Assembly (NCBI GenBank): GCA_003402345.1
Contig: QFXH01000015.1
Coordinates: 1 to 35,623 of the forward strand
Origin: Candidatus Nitrotoga sp. MKT
GTDB taxonomy: Bacteria; Pseudomonadota; Gammaproteobacteria; Burkholderiales; Gallionellaceae
Direction: 5' to 3'
Length of the DNA stretch: 35,623 nucleotides
The notes under the pieces: model-generated
Databases searched by the model: none
The model's input: only the letters and a program-made list of their open reading frames with translations
What the model was told of the DNA's origin: nothing
Translations under genes and position numbers: made by a program
Part shown: positions 28,957 to 35,550 of the stretch, one piece after another
Layout of the letters: every line of letters starts with the position of its first letter
Numbering within the stretch: position 1 is the first letter of the stretch

Positions 28957-29111
28957 ACGTCCTGTGCAGCTAAATCTTTCGGGTGGGCCTTGCCGTGGAA
29001 GTAAATATAACGTTTAATCCAGTCCACATAGCTTTGCTCAGTTTGGATAGCATAGTGCTTCACCCGCAACGTATCGCGCACTTGATCAAGCAACTTGGGA
29101 GATGTGCTCAT
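28938..29111 (-). pseudogene. intI: Truncated integron integrase (N-terminal fragment)
   Basis: The minus strand encodes 57 residues starting MSTSPKLLDQVRDTLRVKHY, with TEQSYVDWIKRYIYFHGKAH following. This is the N-terminal SAM-like domain of integron integrases, usually 320-340 residues. Homology stops near residue 52 (LAAQDV), then NKWGH and a stop come from the GACCCCATTTATTT repeat. All catalytic residues (R, K, H, R, H, Y) are missing, so it is inactive. Its orientation, away from the cassettes at 29244 onwards, is that of a normal integron. No good ribosome site is seen. Confidence 0.85.
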
Positions 29112-29243
29112 GTCGTTTTTATCAAAAAGATTAGGGTGTGCGAATTTTTCACACCCAATTAAAACAACGCATTACATGAATATATCTAAATTATATACCT
29201 CGAAGGTGCTTTTATCGGCATTTTTTAGGGTGTCTAATTTACG
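29112..29243. other. Putative attI/promoter stretch of the decayed integron
   Basis: The 132 bases between the integrase start and the first cassette end in ACG followed by TTAGAGC, the insertion point of the core site. Within it GGGTGTG (29134-29140) and CACACCC (29150-29156) are exact inverted copies around CGAATTTTT. On the minus strand this is followed by TAATCTTTTT, so it could be a terminator or an operator for intI. The integrase and cassette promoters would normally lie here; none is convincing. Confidence 0.5.
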
Positions 29244-29708
29244 TTAGAGCGCAAAGGGAAACTCATGCTCCTGTTCAAGACAAGCAAAAATACCCTGCCC
29301 GCAGTAATCAAGCATGCGAAGCACGCTCTTATGCAATGCCCGCACGCTGAACCCGGAGAGATTATTCTGATTGCACAAACCAGAGATGATCTGCTACCGG
29401 AACAGAAGCCAATCCGGTACAGAATGGAGTTACTGCGAATATATAAAGACAATGAACACGAGAGCCAAAGGATTTGGGGCCGTCCTTGGACCTATATCGT
29501 TGAGGGCTACAACTGCATTCCTCTAAAAACGCCTTTTGACATAAACGAGGTGCAAATCACGGAACGCAATTATCAGCAGGGAGGAACATTCTTTCATGTT
29601 GACCCGAAAGACGTTCTTGCAATCGTAGGGGGACGGTATCTTGAAGTTGCGCTCTAACCCTACGCTCAAGCGGGACTGCGCAAAAGCGCGCAGCCCCTTA
29701 GATCCACG
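29244..29708 (+). mobile_element. Integron gene cassette 1
   Basis: A 465-bp cassette with one ORF and a complete attC. The left core is G-TTAGAGC (29243-29250), and the inverse core at the start of attC is GCTCTAAC (29651-29658), its exact reverse complement. This is expected because both halves join in the circular form. The right boundary is the G of GTTGGGC at 29708. These matches make the cassette boundaries firm. Confidence 0.85.
29265..29657 (+). CDS. Cassette-encoded protein of unknown function, 130 residues
   Basis: A soluble protein beginning MLLFKTSKNTLPAVIKHAKH and including LIAQTRDDLL, RMELLRIYKDN, RIWGRPWTYIVEGYNCIPLK and DVLAIVGGRYLEVAL. I do not recognise the family; a role in nucleic-acid or small-molecule chemistry cannot be argued from motifs. 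AAAGGG lies eight bases before the ATG. The stop codon TAA lies within the inverse core of attC, the compact packing typical of gene cassettes. Transcription would come from an integron promoter on the left or from read-through. Confidence 0.82.
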   Translation: MLLFKTSKNTLPAVIKHAKHALMQCPHAEPGEIILIAQTRDDLLPEQKPIRYRMELLRIYKDNEHESQRIWGRPWTYIVEGYNCIPLKTPFDINEVQITERNYQQGGTFFHVDPKDVLAIVGGRYLEVAL

Positions 29709-29714
29709 TTGGGC
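29651..29714 (+). other. attC recombination site (59-base element)
   Basis: A 64-base site from inverse core GCTCTAAC to core GTTGGGC. The arms CTCAAGCGGGACTGCGC and GCGCAGCCCCTTAG pair perfectly once three single bases (C, C, A) on the left arm are left unpaired, with an AAAAGC-type loop. These are the extrahelical bases integron integrases use to choose the strand. The core fits GTTRRRY exactly. Confidence 0.9.
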
Positions 29715-29729
29715 ATTAGAGCCTCCGCC

Positions 29730-30164
29730 ATGAATGAGCAGCCACGTTATAGGCGTACGGTTGTCGCAAGCATTCTTGGGATTGTCTTTCTTCCGCCTTT
29801 GACATACATAGGCGCACTGTTTGCCACTTTGTACCAAATAGTATTAGGTTTTATTTTTGGCATACCCAGCTTGCTCTCCTTTGTCCCGTGGCTGAAAGAT
29901 TTACTGTTGCTATGGACTCCCAATTTTGGCGGCGGCGTAATCAGCGGTGCGATTTTGATCTTTGCTACACAGGCAATTTTCAAATTTGCAAATCATAAGA
30001 CAGTCAGCCTCGTTGTTGCGTCTGTATTTATTTTGTCTGCGGTCGCTGGCGGAATCGCCAATGTTTATGGCGAATTACAGATACCCTGGGTTACATATAT
30101 TGCACAGTGTTTAGGAATTGTATTGGGCCTGTTTCTGCCACGGTTTATTAGGCCTCATGGCTAG
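29730..30164 (+). CDS. Small membrane protein in second cassette, 144 residues
   Basis: A hydrophobic protein starting MNEQPRYRRTVVASILG, with about four membrane segments: VVASILGIVFLPPLTYIGAL, VLGFIFGIPSLLSFVP, VISGAILIFATQAIF, and SLVVASVFILSAVAG plus a last one in YIAQCLGIVLGLFLP. Family not recognised. It begins 22 bases into the second cassette, after the GTTGGGC core. The expected partner site GCCCAAC is not found after its stop: the DNA runs within 13 bases into an IS110-type element, so the attC was probably lost. It may still be intact as a protein. Confidence 0.72.
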   Translation: MNEQPRYRRTVVASILGIVFLPPLTYIGALFATLYQIVLGFIFGIPSLLSFVPWLKDLLLLWTPNFGGGVISGAILIFATQAIFKFANHKTVSLVVASVFILSAVAGGIANVYGELQIPWVTYIAQCLGIVLGLFLPRFIRPHG

Positions 30165-30177
30165 CTCCGGAATCACG

Positions 30178-31302
30178 GGGTCAGATACCGTCTTGAAAGT
30201 CAAGATTGCGGCCTGCAAAACTGACATCAAATGGCTGCCCCGATTTGATCACCCCGTAAATAAGATGCGCCAGTTTGCGCATCACCGCTCCCACCACCGC
30301 CTTAGGTGCCAGCCCTGTAGTACTCAGCCTGTCTCCGAAAGCCCGAAGAACTGGATTGTGCCTGCGCGCTACCAGTCCCGGCATATACAAGGCCCGCCGC
30401 AAGTCTGCATGGCCGGTACGACTCATCATGGTTCGACCTTTGACCGAACTACCCGACAAACGCTGCCGTGGTGTCACTCCGATGAATGCCGCCAGCGCCT
30501 TGGCATTTGTAAAACGCCGCACGTCACCTGCGTAAGCCAGCACTTTGGCAACCGTGGTACTGCCAATACCTGGGATGCTGCGCAGTAATTCGGCATCGTG
30601 TTTAAGCTCTGGATGTCGATTGATGTGGTCATTAATATCGTGCTCCAGCATTCTGATTTGTTGCGCGAGCCAATCCAGATGGGTTTGCACCGACTTAATC
30701 AAGGATGCTTGCCCAGTTGTCGTGTGCGCTTCCAGCCGATTACTCTCCTGTTGATGCATATCTTTGAGTGCTTGTAGTCGATCAACCCATCCGCGCAGTT
30801 CGCGCCACTCGGTGGGAGGCGGTGCCCACAGACTGGGACGCATAGCCACACAAAAGCGTGCCAACAGTGAGGCATCGGCACGATCTGTTTTGTTACGCGC
30901 CAGTTCTCCCTGAGCAAAGCCTTTGATGCGCGCCGGGTTGACTACGCTGATGTGCCAGCCCGATTCAACCAACGCAATGGCCACGGCTTCGCTGTAAGGT
31001 CCGGTCGCTTCCATGCAAATGTGAGTACGCTGCTGTTCGGCCCCTCGTTCAAGCAACCATTGCACAAGCTCACGATGACCTGTGACCGTGTTATCAAAAA
31101 CTTTTGATTTAATCTTGCTGTTGGCAAGTAAAGCTATATCGAGCTTGCGCTTGGATATATCAATTCCAACAACGCAGGTGGCTTGTTCGTTCATCGTTTA
31201 TACCCTCCTCGTATGCAGGCTTTGACTGCATTTCAGCAGCACGGCCCAAGTTACCGTTCGGTCTGATAGAACGAGAAATGGGCAACCGCACCTATCTGAC
31301 CC
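30178..31302 (-). mobile_element. IS110-family insertion sequence
   Basis: About 1.1 kb with one transposase gene on the minus strand. GGGTCAGATA at 30178-30187 and its exact inverted copy TATCTGACCC at 31293-31302 bracket the gene and are taken as provisional ends. IS110 elements usually have no or short subterminal repeats, so the right limit may lie further out, in the noncoding DNA up to about 31450. The left repeat overlaps the transposase stop. No target duplication is expected for this family and none is seen. Confidence 0.65.
30181..31194 (-). CDS. IS110-family transposase (DEDD recombinase)
   Basis: A complete 337-residue transposase. The RuvC-like domain shows VVGIDISKRKLDIAL (first Asp), HICMEATGPYSEAV (Glu) and NKTDRADASLLARF (the two Asp). 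A central coiled segment (about residues 135-195) follows. The C-terminal Tnp20 domain begins RSIPGIGSTTVAKVL and continues AFIGVTPRQRLSGSSVKG, which supplies the serine region, then GHADLRRALYMPGLVA. GGAGGG precedes the ATG. No frameshift or stop interrupts it, so the element may be active. It lies opposite to the cassette genes. Confidence 0.95.
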   Translation of the reverse strand: MNEQATCVVGIDISKRKLDIALLANSKIKSKVFDNTVTGHRELVQWLLERGAEQQRTHICMEATGPYSEAVAIALVESGWHISVVNPARIKGFAQGELARNKTDRADASLLARFCVAMRPSLWAPPPTEWRELRGWVDRLQALKDMHQQESNRLEAHTTTGQASLIKSVQTHLDWLAQQIRMLEHDINDHINRHPELKHDAELLRSIPGIGSTTVAKVLAYAGDVRRFTNAKALAAFIGVTPRQRLSGSSVKGRTMMSRTGHADLRRALYMPGLVARRHNPVLRAFGDRLSTTGLAPKAVVGAVMRKLAHLIYGVIKSGQPFDVSFAGRNLDFQDGI

Positions 31303-31450
31303 ACAGGCTTAACCGCTTAAACTCTTGCCGATGTCATGTTGCCCAGCCTGCTCAACATTATCATTGCATAATGTTGAGTCGACAGCGTCAATATACGAGT
31401 TCTAACATTCCAACATCCCATCTTAAACTTCGCACATGGCAAGACCACTC
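31195..31450 (-). other. Noncoding DNA upstream of the IS110 transposase; possible bridge-RNA region
   Basis: No gene recognised. IS110 members carry a noncoding end that encodes a guide (bridge) RNA, upstream of the transposase in the IS110 group. Here the gene abuts the other end, so any such RNA must lie on this side. A perfect 11-bp hairpin CTCAACATTAT/ATAATGTTGAG (31351-31378, 6-base loop) is the strongest structure. Its link to the element is inferred only. Confidence 0.35.
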
Positions 31451-31493
31451 AGCCCGGTAGGCTGGACTGTATGAAATGAAGCCCAACCGGGCT
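31451..31493 (-). terminator. Hairpin at the end of corA
   Basis: AGCCCGGT (31451-31458) and ACCGGGCT (31486-31493) are exact inverted copies, with inner GGCT/AGCC also able to pair. The right arm overlaps the corA stop codon, and a small AGCCC/GGGCT stem (31480-31493) precedes TTCATTTC on the minus strand. Probable transcription end for corA; the T-run is weak. Confidence 0.45.
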
Positions 31494-32451
31494 ATTTCAA
31501 CCAACCCTTGCGATGGAATATCCAGAATGGCACCACCACCGACAACGCCATTAACAAAAGCGCAAAGGGATAACCCAGGCTCCAGCTGAGTTCGGGCATA
31601 TACGCGAAGTTCATGCCATAGATGGAAGCGATAAGCACCGGCGGCAACAGCGCGACCGAAGACACGGAGAACAAGCGCACCACCTTATTCTGGTTGACGT
31701 TAATAAAGCTGATGGTAGCGACCATCAGGAAGTTGATCTTGTCGAACAGGAAGCTGGTGTGCCCGTCCAATGAGTCGATGTCCTGCATGATCTGCCGCAC
31801 ATCGTCCATTTGCATAGGTGTGAGCAATTTACTACGCATCAGAAAGGATATTGCTCTGCGAGTATCCATGACGTTGCGGCGGATACGCCCATTGAGGTGC
31901 TCAGCATGTGCGATATTGATCAATACGGAGGAGGCATGTTTGTCGCTGAGCTTGGCATTGAGTACCTTGCTGCTCACTTGTCCCAGATCGGCATACACCC
32001 CTTCCAGCGCATCGGCGGAAAACTCCACATCCATTGAATACAAATCAATCAGCACATCCTTGCAGTCTTCCACATCATCCGGCTGCCCGTGGTTTGCCAA
32101 ACGCCTTTGGTGAAACACCGGCAAGTCTTCCTCATGCACGCTGAAAAGCGTGTTGCCGGACAGCACAAAGGCCACAGTGACACTGCGTGAACTACTCTCT
32201 TTGCCGAGCAGAAAATCCGAACGCAAATGCAGCTCATCGTTTTCCTCATAGAACCGTGCACTGGCCTCTATATCTCGAAGATGCTCGGGCTTTGGCAAAG
32301 TCAAGTGATAAGCTTGCTCTATCCATTTGCGTTCCTCGTCATTGGGCGCAACAACGTCAATCCATATTGGATGATCGGAGCGGAGGTCATCTTGCTCATC
32401 CAGATGTATTTTACTCAGACGGCCGTTGCAGAGTGTATAGGCGTTGATCAT
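31492..32451 (-). CDS. corA: CorA-family divalent cation (Mg/Co) channel
   Basis: A pentameric inner-membrane magnesium channel, also passing cobalt or nickel in many bacteria. The 319-residue length is typical. A long soluble N-terminal part with helical segments is followed by the first pore helix and the signature YGMNF, then MPELSW in the loop and a second membrane helix ending in WIFHRKGWLK with a basic C-terminus. AGGAAA lies upstream of the ATG. Downstream is the inverted-repeat hairpin and the IS110 region. It is transcribed alone. Confidence 0.94.
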   Translation of the reverse strand: MINAYTLCNGRLSKIHLDEQDDLRSDHPIWIDVVAPNDEERKWIEQAYHLTLPKPEHLRDIEASARFYEENDELHLRSDFLLGKESSSRSVTVAFVLSGNTLFSVHEEDLPVFHQRRLANHGQPDDVEDCKDVLIDLYSMDVEFSADALEGVYADLGQVSSKVLNAKLSDKHASSVLINIAHAEHLNGRIRRNVMDTRRAISFLMRSKLLTPMQMDDVRQIMQDIDSLDGHTSFLFDKINFLMVATISFINVNQNKVVRLFSVSSVALLPPVLIASIYGMNFAYMPELSWSLGYPFALLLMALSVVVPFWIFHRKGWLK

Positions 32452-32578
32452 GAAAAATTTCCTGTATTACGTATGCTGTAAGACTAGCAGAAATTATGGG
32501 TAAACTTTTAACCGGGTACTACTGATAGCATGTATATTTGCTATTCATGTCTAACCAAAACTCAAGAAGGAAACGATT

Positions 32579-34375
32579 ATGGCCGTGAGATTCTACAACC
32601 GCAATATTCCAGACGAATGTCATCAACAAATGAAGGCTATGGGGAAATCAGGAGACGGCATTGCCTGGGTCGCTTTTGCGCCTGGCGCCAATCGCTTCAG
32701 TATCGTCGCGAAAAACGGAGCGTATTTCAACCGCAACATCCCGGATGAATGTCACACGCAAATGGGTGAGCTATCGAAAAACGGCAAGAAGATTGTGTGC
32801 GTGGCGTTTCCACCGACTGGCGGAAACAGTTTCAGCATCATTAATGATCACGGCGAGTATTTCAATCGTAATATTCCTGATGAATGTCACACACAAATGG
32901 GTGAGTTGTCGAAAAATGGCGCTAAGATTATCTGCGTGGCGTTTCCCCCGGAAGGTGGAAATCGCTTCAGTATCGTGAATAATCAGGGCGCGTACTTCAA
33001 CCGCGCCATTCCCGATGAATGCCATACGCAGATGGGCGAGCTGTCAAAAAACGGCGCTAAGATAATTTGTGTGGCATTCCCAAAGCAGGGGGGAAATAGT
33101 TGGAGCATCGTCAATGACAAGGGGGTTTTCTTCAATCGTAATATTGACGACGAAGCACACATGGTCATGCGGTTTCAAAGCTCGGTTTATGGCCCGGTAA
33201 AAATCGTCGCGTTCGATGGGGATGGCAAAGGATGGTCGGTCACCTCAAAAGTCACAAAGGCTGAGAAAGTCTGTGATGCGACAAAGTGCGCGTCGATTGC
33301 GGAAATCTACGAAAAAATTCAAGCAAGATTAGACGGCAAAGTGGTTGGATATGCGTGCACGGTAGGTGCCGGTTCGGTCAGCACTTTCTCACAGGGGTGG
33401 GCGCGAACGGCGGCCGATGCGCCCGCAAAACAGTTTCTGCCTTCCACGAAAATTACGGTGGCGAGTGTCGCAAAGTTCGTCACCGCCGTGGCGGCAATCC
33501 GTGTATTGGCGAAAAATAATATAGGCTTGGACACGGCGATTGGTGGGCATTTGCCGAGTGATTGGAAGCTGGATGCGAGTGTTTCGTCGATCACATTCCG
33601 GCAGTTGTTATCGCAGAGCAGCGGGATCAAGGATTATGGAAATGTCAGCATGGATTACGCTCAGCTGAAGAAATTTTTCACACAGACAGTGGATAAGACT
33701 AAAAACACTTCATGCCAAGGGTCTGAGGTGGTGAACCCGGCGAATCCGATTAACCCAAATAATAAAGGGCGCTGCTACAGCAATTACAACTTCGCAATCT
33801 TCCGCGTACTGTTGCCCTGGATCGACGGTTTCACGGATGATCTGGCGCATCGTCCGCAGAAATTAGCGGATGCCTATGTGAAAATTGTGGAGAAAAACGT
33901 TTTTGCACCGGTTGGCGTAACCGGCATGCTAGCAAAACCACCGGCTTCTGGACCTCAGGCGACGGGCTATGCGTTCTCTTACAAGTTCCCCGGGACAAGC
34001 AAAGGTGTAGACTGGGGCGATGGAACGCTGATTGTGGGCGCAGCCGCATGGTATTTGGCGATCGAAGACATTGCCGCCGTGCTGTTCAGTCTGAACAAGA
34101 AGGATGACCGCATTCTGACAGACGCACAAATTCAGGACATGGAGACAACGGTAATGGGCTGGGATAAAGCGACGGATTCAGCAGGTAATCGATGGGTGGA
34201 GAAGAACGGCGGCTGGGGCGCAAATAATACGACTATCAGTACCTCGGTTGCGTTATTTGGACCAGGACTATTCGGCGCGTTATTCCTGAACTCGGATATT
34301 TCAGGGGAAGCCGGAGTAGGAGCGGAGACCGTGCTGCATGATGCTTGGCTTGCGGCCATGAAACCGAAGAATTGA
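32579..34375 (+). CDS. Five-repeat N-terminus fused to a beta-lactamase-type serine hydrolase
   Basis: A 598-residue protein with two parts. Residues about 5-222 are five repeats of 44-45 residues, each starting near NRNIPDECH and continuing with a GELSKNG-like turn, KIICVAF, a GGN and FSIV or WSIV. The last copy is divergent. Residues about 240-598 belong to the serine beta-lactamase/penicillin-binding-protein fold. SVAK at 296-299 is the SxxK nucleophile motif, YSN at 400-402 the second motif, and KNGGWGAN near 525 could be the third. Family members include esterases, peptidases and lactamases, so the substrate is open. No signal peptide is visible, unusual for this fold. AAGGAA lies before the ATG. 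Cysteine recurs once or twice per repeat, suggesting metal or disulfide chemistry. Confidence 0.85.
   Translation: MAVRFYNRNIPDECHQQMKAMGKSGDGIAWVAFAPGANRFSIVAKNGAYFNRNIPDECHTQMGELSKNGKKIVCVAFPPTGGNSFSIINDHGEYFNRNIPDECHTQMGELSKNGAKIICVAFPPEGGNRFSIVNNQGAYFNRAIPDECHTQMGELSKNGAKIICVAFPKQGGNSWSIVNDKGVFFNRNIDDEAHMVMRFQSSVYGPVKIVAFDGDGKGWSVTSKVTKAEKVCDATKCASIAEIYEKIQARLDGKVVGYACTVGAGSVSTFSQGWARTAADAPAKQFLPSTKITVASVAKFVTAVAAIRVLAKNNIGLDTAIGGHLPSDWKLDASVSSITFRQLLSQSSGIKDYGNVSMDYAQLKKFFTQTVDKTKNTSCQGSEVVNPANPINPNNKGRCYSNYNFAIFRVLLPWIDGFTDDLAHRPQKLADAYVKIVEKNVFAPVGVTGMLAKPPASGPQATGYAFSYKFPGTSKGVDWGDGTLIVGAAAWYLAIEDIAAVLFSLNKKDDRILTDAQIQDMETTVMGWDKATDSAGNRWVEKNGGWGANNTTISTSVALFGPGLFGALFLNSDISGEAGVGAETVLHDAWLAAMKPKN
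32597..33245 (+). repeat. Tandem ~135-bp coding repeats
   Basis: Five consecutive units start at about 32597, 32729, 32864, 32999 and 33134. Units 2-4 are nearly identical, including GATGAATG(T/C)CA(T/C)AC(A/G)CA and CGAAAAATGGC-like stretches, which points to recent duplication. Units 1 and 5 are more diverged. They are inside the hydrolase gene and keep its frame. Confidence 0.85.
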
Positions 34376-34614
34376 TCCGCCTTATTGACCAAGTTTCCTC
34401 AGAGTACGATAAACGCCTGTTAACTTTAGTGGCCAATAACATACGAAGCAAAGAGCCATGCGAAGCTAAGGGGCTACCATCGTATTTTGCAGGAGGCAGG
34501 CCTCAAAACCACAGCTTAATCTGATCAGTTACATACCTCAGTTAGGTACATCGATCGGATCGGATCGAACCTCGCGTAAAGACGTGAAAAAAGTATGGCC
34601 GAAGGAGAGCTTTG
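34376..34614. other. Gap after the repeat-hydrolase gene
   Basis: No gene or terminator recognised. Small palindromes occur (TACCT/AGGTA near 34530-34544 and a CGATCGGATCGGATCG stretch). The region may contain decayed mobile-element sequence, but I cannot support one. Confidence 0.3.
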
Positions 34615-34773
34615 TTAACCATGCCACATCAAGTCGCGCGCAACATCATTCATGCTCAGCAATTGCTCATCAGGGTGCGCACTACCACACTTCGGACAAT
34701 CAAACCCAGAGCAGATCAACACGGAAGCAGCCAATGTTGCATGGCATTTATCCGTCGTTCCGTAATTTTCCAT
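34615..34773 (-). CDS. Possible small cysteine-motif protein, 52 residues
   Basis: A minus-strand frame starting MENYGTTDKCHATLAASVLI, with CSGFDCPKCGSAHPDE in the middle and ending MNDVARDLMWHG. The CxxxxCxxC cluster could bind zinc or iron-sulfur. It lies 58 bases beyond the end of the PepSY-type gene on the same strand, so it could belong to that operon. There is no clear ribosome site and no recognised family. An overlapping plus-strand frame (34612-35007) has no coding character. Confidence 0.35.
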   Translation of the reverse strand: MENYGTTDKCHATLAASVLICSGFDCPKCGSAHPDEQLLSMNDVARDLMWHG

Positions 34774-34831
34774 AAATCCAGCCATCAACAGCCATTTTTG
34801 AAATTGAACCTTGTTGATGGCACACCAACTA

Positions 34832-35548
34832 TTACCTCAACCTCCAGTAAAGCCAAAACCCACTTAACCCCAACCCAAGTAACACAAGCGATGCAATGTC
34901 CATCACCCATATCGCGTAACGTCCAAATATACGACCGCTATGCACATCTAGCAATATACGCTGTAGTGATATGCCCGGCGCAAGAGTATCAGCCACACGA
35001 CGCCTAACATCAGCAGGCAGATCTTGCAAAGATGATAACGTCATTCCAGTAGCGCTTGACCTTTCCCAATTTTCACCATCAACACTGGCAAATACGGCAG
35101 ATGGCGTTTTCAGCACAACATTACTACCCATTTTACCAAGCGCTAAAATTGGAAATGCAGGTAACGATTGCTTTTCCACCTTGTCAAGCAACTGCCCATC
35201 AGATTGATAAAGATAAAGGGCGGTAGCGGTTGCAACATAATTAATACCGTTAATCTCGACTGCTCCAACAGGTTGCCCAGCACTATTGGGTAATAATTTA
35301 TCGTCTAAAACCCATTTGCTGTCTTCCCAAGACAAATAGCTTTTTCCAAGTAAATACCCTTGAGTTGGATCAGCAGCATGAATTCCATACCAGCGCATAA
35401 GCCAAGGATAGCTCACTTCCCGCTTATCTAATTTAAGTATATCAACATGATTTAAAACTAATCCTGAAAGCAAAAGATAGAATAAAAAAAATACAATGAC
35501 AGCACCGACGATGCCATGCCACCGGCGAACGGCATGAATATTGACCAT
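34832..35548 (-). CDS. PepSY-associated membrane protein
   Basis: A 238-residue inner-membrane protein. RRWHGIVGAVIVFFLFYLLL is the first membrane helix with the RxWH motif of PepSY_TM proteins. A periplasmic domain of about 150 residues follows, and the C-terminus has HSGRIFGRYAIWVMDIASLV and a last helix LGLSGFWLYWRLR. This shortened form, with two main membrane spans, is frequent next to iron or siderophore uptake genes and is thought to act in reduction or handling of iron at the inner membrane; the role here is inferred. It starts two bases after the stop of the next gene upstream, so it is part of a minus-strand operon entering from beyond the window. Confidence 0.82.
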   Translation of the reverse strand: MVNIHAVRRWHGIVGAVIVFFLFYLLLSGLVLNHVDILKLDKREVSYPWLMRWYGIHAADPTQGYLLGKSYLSWEDSKWVLDDKLLPNSAGQPVGAVEINGINYVATATALYLYQSDGQLLDKVEKQSLPAFPILALGKMGSNVVLKTPSAVFASVDGENWERSSATGMTLSSLQDLPADVRRRVADTLAPGISLQRILLDVHSGRIFGRYAIWVMDIASLVLLGLGLSGFWLYWRLR

Positions 35549-35550
35549 GG

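Noticed and set aside
31349-31380. The CTCAACATTAT hairpin as a second attC
   Set aside because: It has no GTTRRRY/RYYYAAC core pair and no extrahelical bases; the stem is perfectly symmetric.
31480-31493. GCCCAAC near 31481 as the missing inverse core of cassette 2
   Set aside because: It is part of the symmetric hairpin at the end of corA, 1.3 kb away, and no attC arms accompany it.
32597-33245. Regular repeats that might suggest a CRISPR array
   Set aside because: The units are 135 bp, contiguous, keep the reading frame of the hydrolase and have no unique spacers.
34612-35007. A 131-codon plus-strand frame
   Set aside because: It overlaps the PepSY-type gene on the other strand, and its composition (many Thr, His, Gln) is not protein-like.
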